Shown here: piece by piece, positions 26,226 through 34,058 of the stretch
Layout of the letters: each line of letters begins with the position of its first letter
Position numbering within the stretch: position 1 is the first letter of the stretch
Assembly (NCBI GenBank): GCA_026398895.1
Contig: JAPLRZ010000029.1
Location: 1 to 49,690, forward strand
Source: Methylococcales bacterium
Lineage (GTDB): Bacteria; Pseudomonadota; Gammaproteobacteria; Methylococcales; Methylomonadaceae
Direction of reading: 5' to 3'
DNA length: 49,690 nt
Position numbers and translations under genes: made by a program
The notes under the pieces: model-generated
What the model saw: the letters and a program-made list of their open reading frames with translations, nothing else
Databases searched by the model: none
Told to the model about the DNA's origin: nothing

Positions 26226-28958
26226 CTATTTTTTTAACGTAACTTCTACCATCGTTTTTGAATCACTTCTAATCTCAACCGTTTCCGAATGTGCCGCTTG
26301 ACCATCTGGTATCAATTGATACTTGCCTTGATGCAAACTATCAATAAAGAAAACGCCCGCGCCGTTGGAAGTGGCAGAGCCTTTGTTACCTTTATCTGTT
26401 AGCACAGCGTCTACTTTCACACCGTCAACAGGATTGCCTTGAGCATCTAGCACTCTACCCGCAATGGTGTAGGACACTGAAAAGGGAATTAATATCGTGG
26501 TATACCCTCCCGATGGTACTTCAACCGCATAGCTTTCTTGGCTGGGTTTCCCCTCTATTGGATAGCCAGCTGGATCGAGGTCTAAGCGACATTTCCCTGC
26601 TTGTTGACGAATATAAAACCCTTGTAAGCCGATGTCTATATTGTGTTTAGTGACAGCATAACCATCTATTTGCAGTAAGCGATCCGAGTTTTCGAGGTAA
26701 AGACTGTCCTCATCATCATATTGTCCATTGTCATTTTTATCCAAAAAAGGCTGAATAAATAAGCCACCGATACCGCGTAATTCTTGAACACTGGAACTTC
26801 GATTGCTTAAACCCAGCGTGGGTTCTACTCTGCCGTTCATATAGATATTCATAGAAAACTGCCTGTCATTGGATGCAATTGAAATATCTTGATAATTGAC
26901 ACTCAGTTCAACACCTGGAATCATGGCAGTTGATAAACTGGCTAGTAAACCTTGTCCGTGCGTTCCTATACCATAGCCTATTTGGACATCCGCTAATACA
27001 CGCCCGTTATTCAGCGTATCAGGAGGACGATATTGCCAAACAATCATTCCAAATTTATTCACGCTGGTAGTCATTTTATTGGTTTCCGCGCTGATATTGA
27101 GCGAATGCCCGTTAGCATAATAAAACTCAGACTCAGGAAATTTATAAGATAAATCCAGTTTTTTCCTGCTACCATCCCATTGATAACCAACCGCCCACGC
27201 ATCTCGGTTGACTGAGCTACTAATGCGCAACACCGAATTACTATCAAAATTTGCATTAATCGATGCGGAGGTTTCGTAAAAACGCCCATTAGCGGTTGTG
27301 CCTGCAAACCACGTTTTGGGTTTAACGGTGGCAGTGGTGCTTGAATTCACCGCGCCACCTGCGTTAAACGTTAACCAAGATAACGCATTCCAATTTAAAA
27401 AAGCCTGTTTTGCTAAAGGTGTGCTGGCAAAGTTAGCACTGAGATTATCCAATAACTGTAATTGCGCTTGGCTGCTATAGTCATACTTACCTGTTTTCAA
27501 ATCATATAATGCCACTATGCTTGAAACATAAGGAAACCATGTCGGACTGTAAAAATACTCTGCTGAAAGTTGCCAACCATTTGAATAAACTAAACCTGCA
27601 CCAACCGTTAATGACTCAAATAACCCATAGCGATAACTCGCGCCGCCTGCAAAACCACTGCGGTGTCCCCATGAGTCAAGCAGGCTATAAGGCGTTTTAC
27701 TCTTGGTAGTTGTGCTATTTCCCTGATTCGATTGATTATTGCTCCCGTTGGCAGTGTTTGTTGACAGTGAGCGATTAGCCCCACCGCTAACAACCCAAGT
27801 CGATGCACCTTCTTGTAAATGCGTAGCACGGCTGACAAAACTTGACTTAACGCGTTCAGGTTCTGCGGTTAAAATGCCATTCGGGTACAGCAAAATATCA
27901 TACTCATTGATGCTGCCCGCATTGCTAAATACATTATTAAATGTATACAGTCCACTGGAATCAACAAACACTTCAGCAATCACCCGATTATTAGAAGACC
28001 GATCAACCAATCTGGCTAAGGTATTGGGCTGGGCTTGACCTGTAATCGTGCGTCCAATACTGCCAGTGCTGCGGCGAGAAACAGGATCAAAACCACCCAT
28101 TGATTGCGGCACACTTTTAAAATCATCACGCTTTAACAGTGTCACCCCCCAAAAGTCACCACTCGATTTATTTTGCCAAAAAGTAGGCTGTGAGCCGATG
28201 ACATAATCCGCGTCATCGGTTTTCCAAAAATATTGCAAATCCTGCACCCGCCAGCTTTCAGGCTTATCCATAACCGCTTGGTTAATATCAACATACCAAC
28301 TACCGTGGTCTAAATTACCCACCGCCAATAAATCACCGCTGATATTAACGGTCTTTTGTTGACTGCTAACGTGCAGGTGTTGAGTAACCGCTGAGAAATT
28401 AAAACGGTCTGGCTGTACGGTTTCCAGCCCCTCAAACGAAATAACTTTTTTAGTTTCTTGTTGCGTATCATCGGTAGCTCCTGTCCCCGCTGGCAATTTC
28501 AACACCAGTGCATATTGACCAATATCAAACGAGACCGTGGCATTGAGTAAATGCGTAATATAGGCGACCGACAAAGCCGTGCCTATTTCTTTATCCTTGT
28601 GTATCTGTTGTTCAGACAATCGCACTGCTATTTCAGGCGAGCGTAACTCGATTTGCCCATCATCTAAGGTACGCGTTTTAATATTTAACGCGCTGGTGAC
28701 AGCCTCCAAAGGAATCAACCAATCCTCTAAATTAATCGCTTGCTTACCGTCTTCTGCACCCCGCACTAAGGCAGACGGAACGATATTACGGCTATCGTTA
28801 TTGATGCCAATAGGGAAAACGTAGAATTCAGGCGTTTTTGTGGTGGGTAATTTTTCGGCAGCGGGGGGAGTGGTTTTTTCAGCTATTTCATCTGCATAAC
28901 CGTCATTGCCAGAGAGCATTAACATGGCAAAAAGAGTGATTTTAAGCGCATCGTACAT
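26226..28958 (-). CDS. Fimbrial usher-like outer membrane protein
   Basis: About 910 residues with a signal peptide (ALKITLFAMLMLSGNDGYA). The N-terminal region is a periplasmic domain, followed by a long alternating beta-barrel region (about 190-760). It has a plug-like insert reading ITGQAQPNTLARLVDRS and SGLYTFNNVFSNAGSINEY. Near the C-terminus is a carboxypeptidase-regulatory-like domain (TIAGRVLDAQGNPVDGVKVD), as seen in ushers that present subunits. It is the last gene of a minus-strand set with a PapD-like chaperone and several pilins, so a pilus-secretion pore is the natural role. The barrel is unlike classical FimD/PapC and probably belongs to the CS1/alternate usher branch. An in-frame GTG lies 6 bases upstream of the chosen ATG. 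Confidence 0.72.
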   Translation of the reverse strand: MYDALKITLFAMLMLSGNDGYADEIAEKTTPPAAEKLPTTKTPEFYVFPIGINNDSRNIVPSALVRGAEDGKQAINLEDWLIPLEAVTSALNIKTRTLDDGQIELRSPEIAVRLSEQQIHKDKEIGTALSVAYITHLLNATVSFDIGQYALVLKLPAGTGATDDTQQETKKVISFEGLETVQPDRFNFSAVTQHLHVSSQQKTVNISGDLLAVGNLDHGSWYVDINQAVMDKPESWRVQDLQYFWKTDDADYVIGSQPTFWQNKSSGDFWGVTLLKRDDFKSVPQSMGGFDPVSRRSTGSIGRTITGQAQPNTLARLVDRSSNNRVIAEVFVDSSGLYTFNNVFSNAGSINEYDILLYPNGILTAEPERVKSSFVSRATHLQEGASTWVVSGGANRSLSTNTANGSNNQSNQGNSTTTKSKTPYSLLDSWGHRSGFAGGASYRYGLFESLTVGAGLVYSNGWQLSAEYFYSPTWFPYVSSIVALYDLKTGKYDYSSQAQLQLLDNLSANFASTPLAKQAFLNWNALSWLTFNAGGAVNSSTTATVKPKTWFAGTTANGRFYETSASINANFDSNSVLRISSSVNRDAWAVGYQWDGSRKKLDLSYKFPESEFYYANGHSLNISAETNKMTTSVNKFGMIVWQYRPPDTLNNGRVLADVQIGYGIGTHGQGLLASLSTAMIPGVELSVNYQDISIASNDRQFSMNIYMNGRVEPTLGLSNRSSSVQELRGIGGLFIQPFLDKNDNGQYDDEDSLYLENSDRLLQIDGYAVTKHNIDIGLQGFYIRQQAGKCRLDLDPAGYPIEGKPSQESYAVEVPSGGYTTILIPFSVSYTIAGRVLDAQGNPVDGVKVDAVLTDKGNKGSATSNGAGVFFIDSLHQGKYQLIPDGQAAHSETVEIRSDSKTMVEVTLKK

Positions 28959-28964
28959 TTTCAC

Positions 28965-29185
28965 ACGCTAGTAATCTGGTGAGGTATTAAATCTGTTATT
29001 TTTATGACTGCCAGTCCTTTAAAGGACTGGCAGTTAACATTTCGCTGGAGTCCAATAGCTTTAGCTATTGGCTAGAAAACAGCTAAAGCTGTTTTACTCC
29101 TGTTAAAAGACTTTTGAGCGATTACTTACCTGCTGATTTTTTGCTAAGAACTTACGCCAGTGCTATTCAAATTCGAGGCTTTAAT
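28965..29185. other. Usher-chaperone gap with palindromes
   Basis: It contains a perfect palindrome CTGCCAGTCCTTT/AAAGGACTGGCAG (29009-29034) and branched repeat class C copy 1 (29047-29100). No coding sequence. A gap of 227 bases inside a secretion operon suggests the usher may have its own promoter or that the repeats act as mRNA processing or stability sites. Confidence 0.6.
29047..29100. repeat. Branched repeat class C, copy 1
   Basis: The outer stem GGAGT/ACTCC encloses two hairpins, CAATAGC-TTTA-GCTATTG and AACAGC-TAAA-GCTGTT. Further copies lie at 32145-32197, 33282-33332 and 39411-39463. Confidence 0.8.
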
Positions 29186-29974
29186 TTAATGCGCGACGAC
29201 CAAAGGTTGGTCAAATTTCAGGGTATTTTCATCATGCTCACCCCAAAATAACGTACCGCTTAACTGATAATTACCAGCGGCAAGTTTACTTAAGGTTTCA
29301 TCGTTTACTTCAATACTGCGTTTACCTTCGGCAATCACCGTAATCGCATCAAAGGCGGTTTTATGAGCCGCGTTGGTGGCAACTGTTTTACCTGCTTGTT
29401 CTAACGTCCATTCCATACGCGCCCGTGCGCTGGCTTTGCCTGTATTGGTAACGGCTAATAAAACTTTTTTATCTTTGTAGCTGACACTCTGCACGGCTAA
29501 CTCTGCTTTTACTCCGCCTACTCGCACATAGATAGCAGAACCGATGCGTGGAATGATTGACGATGCCGAATTTTCACTTTTCTCAGCAACCAATTGTTCA
29601 ACAAACACCATCGCTCGGTATTCGCCTGCTGCCGTGCTGGGTAAAAACCGCGCATTAAAACGTATTTGTCTACTTTCGTTGGGTTTAAGTGTTACCGATT
29701 TAGGCGAAAAAACTAAATAACTGCTTAAATCATTAGGGCTAGATTTCAGAGCTTCAAAGCCTTTGTCATTGTAAGTAAAAGGGATGCTATACAGTTTTGC
29801 TTCTTTTTCAGTTGCCTCGGCGTTAGTCACGGTAATAACACCGCTCACTCCTTCGTCAGTCGCATCTGACTGAATCACAATAGGCGAAACCCCTAAGGCA
29901 TAGCTGTTACCCAGAAAAAAAAGGCTGCCTAAAAATAGCATTGTTTTCATCGTTGTTTTCATTGTTGTTTTCAT
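29186..29974 (-). CDS. PapD-like fimbrial chaperone
   Basis: About 262 residues with a signal peptide (MLFLGSLFFLGNSYA) and two immunoglobulin-like domains. The first domain carries LGVSPIVIQSDA, a strand ending SSYLVFSPKSVTLKPNESRQ (the G1-like subunit-binding strand) and RFLPSTAAGEYRAMV. It is the periplasmic chaperone that caps pilins before delivery to the usher. The start is uncertain: the coding strand has three tandem 12-base units, each containing ATGAAAAC, giving ATGs at 29974, 29962 and 29950, plus 29941. It follows the minor subunit gene on the same strand. Confidence 0.78.
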   Translation of the reverse strand: MKTTMKTTMKTMLFLGSLFFLGNSYALGVSPIVIQSDATDEGVSGVITVTNAEATEKEAKLYSIPFTYNDKGFEALKSSPNDLSSYLVFSPKSVTLKPNESRQIRFNARFLPSTAAGEYRAMVFVEQLVAEKSENSASSIIPRIGSAIYVRVGGVKAELAVQSVSYKDKKVLLAVTNTGKASARARMEWTLEQAGKTVATNAAHKTAFDAITVIAEGKRSIEVNDETLSKLAAGNYQLSGTLFWGEHDENTLKFDQPLVVAH

Positions 29975-30010
29975 CGTAGTTGTTAGCAAAGGTTAATAGA
30001 GATTTAAGCG

Positions 30011-30511
30011 TTAGTTGGCTAATAAAGTCGTGGTAACAGAGACGGTATAATCACCTGCTGGCAACGGTGTCGTGCCGCCATCTATCCAAACACTGACAGT
30101 AAAATTACCCAAGGGTATGGGTAAAGAAATAGATGGCTCTCCTTTTGAGAGCGCGACAATTAAATTGCCATTTTGATGAATTTGCACACCATACTGCGCA
30201 TTACCTGCAAATGCTGCCTGTGCCGCCGCACCTATTGGCACAGGATTGGCTACCGATATGCTCATAGATGTGATGGGAGCATTACTGGTCATCGAATAAC
30301 TGGCTGGCGATCCTCTGCCCTCAGTGGGTATCGAGGAGATGCGGGAAAAACTCCCTGTTGCTAACTCCATTGAGCCACCAGAGAGAGTATCGACGATGGG
30401 TGTCAAAGAAAGTACGTCGAGGATAGATCCAGAAAAACTCATGGTCGTGTCTAGTGCCAATGCCATGCTACACACCACGAATAAATTAACAATCATCGTT
30501 ATTTTTAACAA
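30011..30511 (-). CDS. Fimbrial structural subunit (minor/tip candidate)
   Basis: A 166-residue exported beta-rich protein without Cys in the mature part. It ends LPAGDYTVSVTTTLLAN, the same C-terminal strand pattern as the pilins upstream (L.PGDY..SV.TT..PN), so it is a subunit of the same fimbria. The start is doubtful. A strong AAGGAG lies 7 bases before an in-frame ATA at 30526 that would give I/M-KTNFLLKITMIVNLF, resembling the MKT starts of the pilins. The first conventional starts are TTG 30511 and ATG 30496. This suggests a start codon lost to mutation, or a rare ATA start. Confidence 0.7.
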   Translation of the reverse strand: MLKITMIVNLFVVCSMALALDTTMSFSGSILDVLSLTPIVDTLSGGSMELATGSFSRISSIPTEGRGSPASYSMTSNAPITSMSISVANPVPIGAAAQAAFAGNAQYGVQIHQNGNLIVALSKGEPSISLPIPLGNFTVSVWIDGGTTPLPAGDYTVSVTTTLLAN

Positions 30512-30590
30512 AAAATTTGTTTTTATGAGCGTCTCCTTGTGTGAATTAAATCTGTGCTTTTCCTACATTTGGATTCCTCCGATTATAGTT

Positions 30591-30650
30591 CGGAGTCCAA
30601 GGCATGACTTGGGCTTTTTAAAAAACGTCCAAAACGTGTTTTGGACTCCG
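30591..30650. repeat. Branched repeat with GGAGTCC/GGACTCC outer stem
   Basis: CGGAGTCCAA pairs perfectly with TTGGACTCCG. Inside are two possible hairpins, CCAAG-GCATGA-CTTGG and GTCCAAAAC-GT-GTTTTGGAC. It has the same outer letters (GGAGT...ACTCC) and two-arm plan as classes B and C but different stems. It lies in the leader of the minor subunit gene. Confidence 0.6.
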
Positions 30651-30717
30651 TGTAACAGACACAGCCACTACCCCTTTTTTCATCATCGGTGTGAGCTAAT
30701 GGCTACTGTTTGATGCA

Positions 30718-30742
30718 ATGACACCCTTTAACAGGATGCCAT
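30718..30742 (-). terminator. Hairpin after pilin 1
   Basis: ATGGCATCC, loop TGTTAAA, GGGTGTCAT on the minus strand (one mismatch) lies 11 bases past the pilin stop. There is no T-run, so it may be an attenuator or mRNA-stabilising hairpin rather than a full terminator. A nearly identical copy follows pilin 2. Confidence 0.5.
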
Positions 30743-30753
30743 CACTGTTAAAC

Positions 30754-31230
30754 TTAGTTAGGCGTTATAGTGGTGACTACACTGGAAGAGTAGTCACCAG
30801 GAGCTAGTGGTGTTACTCCATTTCCAACTCCCATGCCAACTGTATAAATTCCTGATGGTTGCGATATAGCGGTAGCACCACCAGTAGCACTGGCTATCTG
30901 TGTGCCAGCTGGTGAGTAAAGGAAAGATGTCCTAACATAGCTTGCAGTGTTAACACCTCCTGTAACATTTGGTACAGCGATAGTCATATTAGCGGTACCT
31001 GTACAAGTAAGCGTAAACGATCCTGCCGTACCACCCAGATTACTTGTTTTCATCGACACACCATCAGCACTTAGTGCAAGGACACCAACAGCGCCTGTTA
31101 CCATTGAACAAGTATTAGGCACAGTACCTGTAAAAGTGGTGGTTACTGTTGATGAGACTGCAAAAGAAGACCCGCTAATCGCCAATAAACCCGCAACTAA
31201 CGCTGTTTTAAAAAAAGTGTGTGTTTTCAT
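30754..31230 (-). CDS. Fimbrial major-subunit-like pilin 1
   Basis: A 158-residue exported protein. The signal peptide TFFKTALVAGLLAISGSSFA is followed by SSTVTTTFTGTVPNTCS. One Cys is in that strand and a second in SFTLTCTGTANMTI, a probable disulphide. The C-terminal donor-like end is LAPGDYSSSVVTTITPN. It is strongly similar to pilin 2 (31332-31823) in signal, N-terminal strand and the LTCTGTANM region, with a divergent middle. It lacks its own TGTTACA operator in the 100 bases before the start, unlike pilin 2, so it may be read through from pilin 2. Confidence 0.75.
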   Translation of the reverse strand: MKTHTFFKTALVAGLLAISGSSFAVSSTVTTTFTGTVPNTCSMVTGAVGVLALSADGVSMKTSNLGGTAGSFTLTCTGTANMTIAVPNVTGGVNTASYVRTSFLYSPAGTQIASATGGATAISQPSGIYTVGMGVGNGVTPLAPGDYSSSVVTTITPN

Positions 31231-31295
31231 TATGTTATCTTTATATCCTTTAATTAAATTAAAAATCAGTTTTTATTCTCAGCCACTTTGATGCA

Positions 31296-31320
31296 ATGGC
31301 ACCCTTTAACAGGATGCCAT
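31296..31320 (-). terminator. Hairpin after pilin 2
   Basis: ATGGCATCC and GGGTGCCAT, with loop TGTTAAA on the minus strand, form a 9-bp stem with one G-T pair. It is the second copy of the hairpin at 30718-30742 and part of the duplicated pilin unit. It would sit in a pilin 2-pilin 1 mRNA and could set their ratio. Confidence 0.5.
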
Positions 31321-31331
31321 CACCGTTAAAC

Positions 31332-31823
31332 TTAGTTAGGCGTTACCGTGGTGATTACACTGGCAGCGTAAGAACCAGGAGCTAGTGCTGTTAAACTAAT
31401 AAATGACATATCAACGTTATAAGTCCCTGATGGTTGCGAGGTAGCGTTTGTTACACCATCACCAGTGGCTATAGCTACGGTAGGTGCTGTGGCTGCGTAA
31501 AGGTTAGATTTCTTAGTCAAGCTGGCAGTGTTAGTCAGTGCGATAGTACCTGCCGCAGGAACAGGTGCAGCGATACTCATATTAGCGGTACCTGTACAAG
31601 TAAGCGTAAACGATCCTAGCGTACCACCCGTATTAGCACTACCCATTGACTTACCATCAACACTTAGTCCGAGGGCACCAACAGTGCCTGTTGCCATTGA
31701 ACAAGTATTAGGCACAGTACCTGTAAAAGTGGTGGTTACTGTTGATGAGGCTGCAAAAGAAGACCCGCTAATCGCCAATAAACCCGCAATTAACGCTGTT
31801 TTAAAAAAGGATTGTGTTTTCAT
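31332..31823 (-). CDS. Fimbrial major-subunit-like pilin 2
   Basis: A 163-residue exported pilin. ATG 31823 is chosen because the signal peptide MKTQSFFKTALIAGLLAIS begins there; the open frame runs 36 codons further upstream through the conserved leader. It has VTTTFTGTVPNTCSMATG, GSFTLTCTGTANMSIAAP and the C-terminus LAPGSYAASVITTVTPN. It is preceded by a long leader and a symmetric TGTTACA operator (31978-32022). It is the most complete member of the array and probably the expressed major subunit (inference). Confidence 0.78.
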   Translation of the reverse strand: MKTQSFFKTALIAGLLAISGSSFAASSTVTTTFTGTVPNTCSMATGTVGALGLSVDGKSMGSANTGGTLGSFTLTCTGTANMSIAAPVPAAGTIALTNTASLTKKSNLYAATAPTVAIATGDGVTNATSQPSGTYNVDMSFISLTALAPGSYAASVITTVTPN

Positions 31824-31977
31824 TATGTTTACTCTCAATTTATTAAAATATAGGTTTTTGTAGCTGCCGCATAACGTCTGATAAACAGCAGTTTCGAGGC
31901 ACTGAGTGCAGATTTTTTCCTGTACTCTCATTGCAGTTTGAATTCTACATAAATAATAAGTTATCGTGAGTTACTTT

Positions 31978-32022
31978 TGTAACAGCGTGTAACAACTCCA
32001 TCTTTTGTTACACGTTGTTACA
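31978..32022. promoter_or_regulatory. Symmetric four-box TGTTACA operator, copy 1
   Basis: Two TGTAACA boxes (31978, 31988) and two TGTTACA boxes (32006, 32016) each have a 10-bp period, arranged head to head with an 11-base spacer. Direct repeats at 10-bp spacing are the standard site for OmpR/PhoB-type regulators, and one is encoded nearby at 34059. It is about 155 bases upstream of the pilin 2 start. Confidence 0.7.
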
Positions 32023-32144
32023 AATCTTGTTAAAAAAGTGCAAAAACCGTAAATTAGGCGGGTATTTTTTGGACTCAATAGACGAAAATACTCGCTTTAC
32101 TTGGCGCATAAGTAGGTGAGCCTATTTCTTTTAACATTCACGAT

Positions 32145-32197
32145 GGAGTTCAATAGCTTTAGCTATTGGCGGTAAACAGCTAAAGCTGTTTTACTCC
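32145..32197. repeat. Branched repeat class C, copy 2
   Basis: GGAGT/ACTCC outer stem with AATAGC-TTTA-GCTATT and AACAGC-TAAA-GCTGTT. It is preceded by AGTAGGTGAGCCTATTTC and TTTTAACATTCACGAT, shared with copies 3 and (partly) 4. Confidence 0.8.
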
Positions 32198-32395
32198 TGT
32201 GTTTTTTGTTAAAAAACTTTTTCACAATTACTTACCTTAAACCTAGTTAGCGATGAAAGTTGTGATTATGTGTACTGACCCATCTTTACTGTGCTGCAAA
32301 GAAAAATGTTGCGGTGAATTTAGATTGATGGGTTTACCTGCGGGTAATACAACAGTCTGTCTTTCGATGGTAGCTTCACCCGTACAGGTAATAGA

Positions 32396-32541
32396 GCTAA
32401 CTGCTAATAAAATGATTACAAAACCGTTCGCACTGAGCCTGTCGAAGCCTGTCATGAGCTTGTCGAATGGTGTGAATGTGGTTCGACTGTTCGACAAGCT
32501 CACAGCTCACCACGAACGGTATCATTTTATTTTGCGTTAGC
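32396..32541. repeat. Composite REP/MITE-like element, copy 1 (inside pilin pseudogene)
   Basis: The ends are inverted: GCTAACTGCTAATAAAATGAT on the left and ATCATTTTATTTTGCGTTAGC on the right. Inside are ACCGTTCG...CGAACGGT, several TTCGACAAGCTCA-type arms and GTGAATGTGGTTCGACTG. Copy 2 is at 41831-41949 in inverse orientation, nearly identical but about 27 bp shorter. Confidence 0.75.
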
Positions 32542-32636
32542 AATAAGTAAGGATGTATTCATAACGTTGGAGGTCAGGCTTTGCCTGACTTGCAAGCAAA
32601 GCTTGCACTCCCGAATACACGCAAACTTATTGCTAT
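32542..32636. repeat. Branched repeat class B, copy 2
   Basis: The core 32569-32611 (GGAG, GTCAGGC-TTT-GCCTGAC, TTGCAAGC-AAA-GCTTGCA, CTCC) is flanked by CAATAAGTAAGGATGTATT and AATACACGCAAACTTATTG, which are mutually inverted at the tips. It abuts the composite element directly. Confidence 0.75.
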
Positions 32637-32862
32637 GCACTTAGATGTATTTGAACTAAAGGAACAAGTATTAGGGACAGTACCAGTAAAAGTGGTCGTT
32701 ACCGTTGATGAGACTGTAAAAGAAGCCCCGCTAATCGCCAATAAACCTGCAACTAACGCTGTTTTAAAAAAGGGTTATATTTTTATTATGGTTACTCTCA
32801 ATTATATTAAAATGTCGGTTTTTGTTAGCCTCCGCATAACGTCTGATAAACAGCAGTTTCAA

Positions 32863-32958
32863 AGTGGTGGTTACTGTTGATGAGGCGGCAGAAGAAGACG
32901 CGCTAATCGCTAATAAACCCACAACTAACGCTGTTTTAAAAAAAAGTTGTGTTTTCAT
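32863..32958 (-). pseudogene. Pilin signal-peptide remnant
   Basis: MKTQLFFKTALVVGLLAIS and SSAASSTVTTT match pilin 2, but after the TTT the sequence jumps into a pilin leader (KLLFIRRYAEANKNRH in translation, the same bases as upstream of pilin 2). This is a deletion fusing a pilin start to the next copy's 5' leader, as expected from recombination within a tandem array. Confidence 0.75.
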
Positions 32959-33114
32959 TATGTTTACTCTCAATTATATTAAAATGTAGGTTTTTGTTAG
33001 CCGCCGTATAACATCTGATAAACAGCCGTTTCGAGGCATTGAGCGCAGATTTTTTCTTCTACTCTCATTGTGGTTTAAATTCTACATAAATAATAAGTTA
33101 TTGTGAGTTGCTCT

Positions 33115-33159
33115 TGCAACAGAGAGTAACAATTCCATCTTTTGTTACATTCTGTTACA
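33115..33159. promoter_or_regulatory. Four-box TGTTACA operator, copy 2 (half-degenerate)
   Basis: Boxes TGCAACA (33115), AGTAACA (33125), TGTTACA (33143) and TGTTACA (33153) have the same spacing as copies 1 and 3. The left pair has drifted. It lies upstream of the signal-peptide remnant, so it no longer drives an intact pilin. Confidence 0.65.
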
Positions 33160-33281
33160 AATCTTGTTAAAAAAGTGCAAAAACCGTAAATTAGGCGGGT
33201 ATTTTTTGGACTCAATAGACGAAAATACTCGCTTTGCTTGGCGCATAAGTAGGTGAGCCTATTTCTTTTAACATTCACGAT

Positions 33282-33332
33282 GGAGTTCAATAGCTTTAGC
33301 TATTGGCGAAACAGCTAAAGCTGTTTTACTCC
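33282..33332. repeat. Branched repeat class C, copy 3
   Basis: Same fold and nearly the same sequence as copy 2, with two bases lost between the arms. It is part of the about 290-bp segment duplicated between 31940-32235 and 33080-33368. Confidence 0.8.
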
Positions 33333-33377
33333 TGTGTTTTTTGTTAAAAAACTTCTTCACAATTACTTACGTTACAT

Positions 33378-33719
33378 TTAGTTAGCGATGAAAGTTGTGA
33401 TTATGTGTACTGACCCATCTTTAATGTGCTGCAAAGAAAAATGTTGCGGTGAATTTAGATTGATGGTTTTACCTGCGGGTAATACAACAGTCTGTCTTTC
33501 GATGTTAGCTTCACCCGTACAGGTAATATCAAGACCATCACTATCGAACACTTTGGCATTTGCATGAGGTTTCATTACAGAAGATGTATTTGAACTAAAG
33601 GAACAAGTATTAGGGACAGTACCAGTAAAAGTGGTGGTCACAGTAGCTGCAAAGCTTGCGCTACTAACCACCAATAAGCCAATAGCCAAGGCTATTTTTA
33701 AAAAGCTGTGTATTTTCAT
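33378..33719 (-). CDS. Short pilin-like protein (pilin 3)
   Basis: A 113-residue exported protein. The signal peptide SFLKIALAIGLLVVSSASFA is followed by TVTTTFTGTVPNTCSFSS, as in pilins 1 and 2. The second Cys is in LDITCTGEANIERQ. The tail is different and short (GSVHIITTFIAN), without the LAPG.Y motif. It may be a minor or terminator subunit, or a degenerate pilin. It is the array member closest to the two-component system and has operator copy 3 upstream (33923-33967). Confidence 0.65.
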   Translation of the reverse strand: MKIHSFLKIALAIGLLVVSSASFAATVTTTFTGTVPNTCSFSSNTSSVMKPHANAKVFDSDGLDITCTGEANIERQTVVLPAGKTINLNSPQHFSLQHIKDGSVHIITTFIAN

Positions 33720-33922
33720 TATCTTTGTCTTAATTAAAAATCAGTTTTTGTTCTTAGCTAGAACTAAAAATGCCAACAGTATTGGCTAGTTTCTTTATTG
33801 GTTACTGATTTTTGTTAGCTGCTGCATAACAGCAGTTTCGAGGCACTAATCGCAGATTTTTTCGGCAACTATCATTAACTGTTTAAATTCTACAGAAACA
33901 GCAAGTTATTGTGATTTATTTT

Positions 33923-33967
33923 TGTAACAACGTGTAACAATTCCATCTTTTGTTACACGCTGTTACA
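33923..33967. promoter_or_regulatory. Four-box TGTTACA operator, copy 3, in divergent pilin/regulator promoter
   Basis: TGTAACA at 33923 and 33933, and TGTTACA at 33951 and 33961: perfect boxes with a perfect 10-bp period and dyad symmetry. It lies between pilin 3 (minus, start 33719) and the OmpR-like gene (plus, start 34059), so it could serve both directions, including autoregulation. Confidence 0.72.
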
Positions 33968-34058
33968 AATCTTGTTAAAAAAATTGCAAACCCTAAACTA
34001 GGAGGGTATTCTTTGAGCTTAATGTAATTAGTCGGTTAGAACATCACCTTTTCAAATT

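Larger units (their letters stand above)
32243..32789 (-). pseudogene. Pilin pseudogene interrupted by two palindromic repeat elements
   Basis: The C-terminal part (32243-32393) is nearly identical to the intact short pilin at 33378, and the N-terminal part (32643-32789) matches the pilins' signal peptide and VTTTFTGTVPNTCSF. About 250 bases between them consist of an AATAAAATGAT-bounded REP composite (32396-32541) and a class-B branched repeat (32542-32636), and about 50 bases of the gene are missing. The start codon position reads ATA instead of ATG and the signal peptide is altered. It cannot encode a pilin. Confidence 0.8.

Noticed and set aside
30324..30713. 129-codon plus-strand frame opposite the minor fimbrial subunit
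   Set aside because: It is antisense to a well supported exported subunit and then crosses a palindromic repeat.
33075..33290. 71-codon minus-strand frame in the pilin promoter block
   Set aside because: It reads through the duplicated operator and leader; the equivalent frame is not preserved in the other copy.
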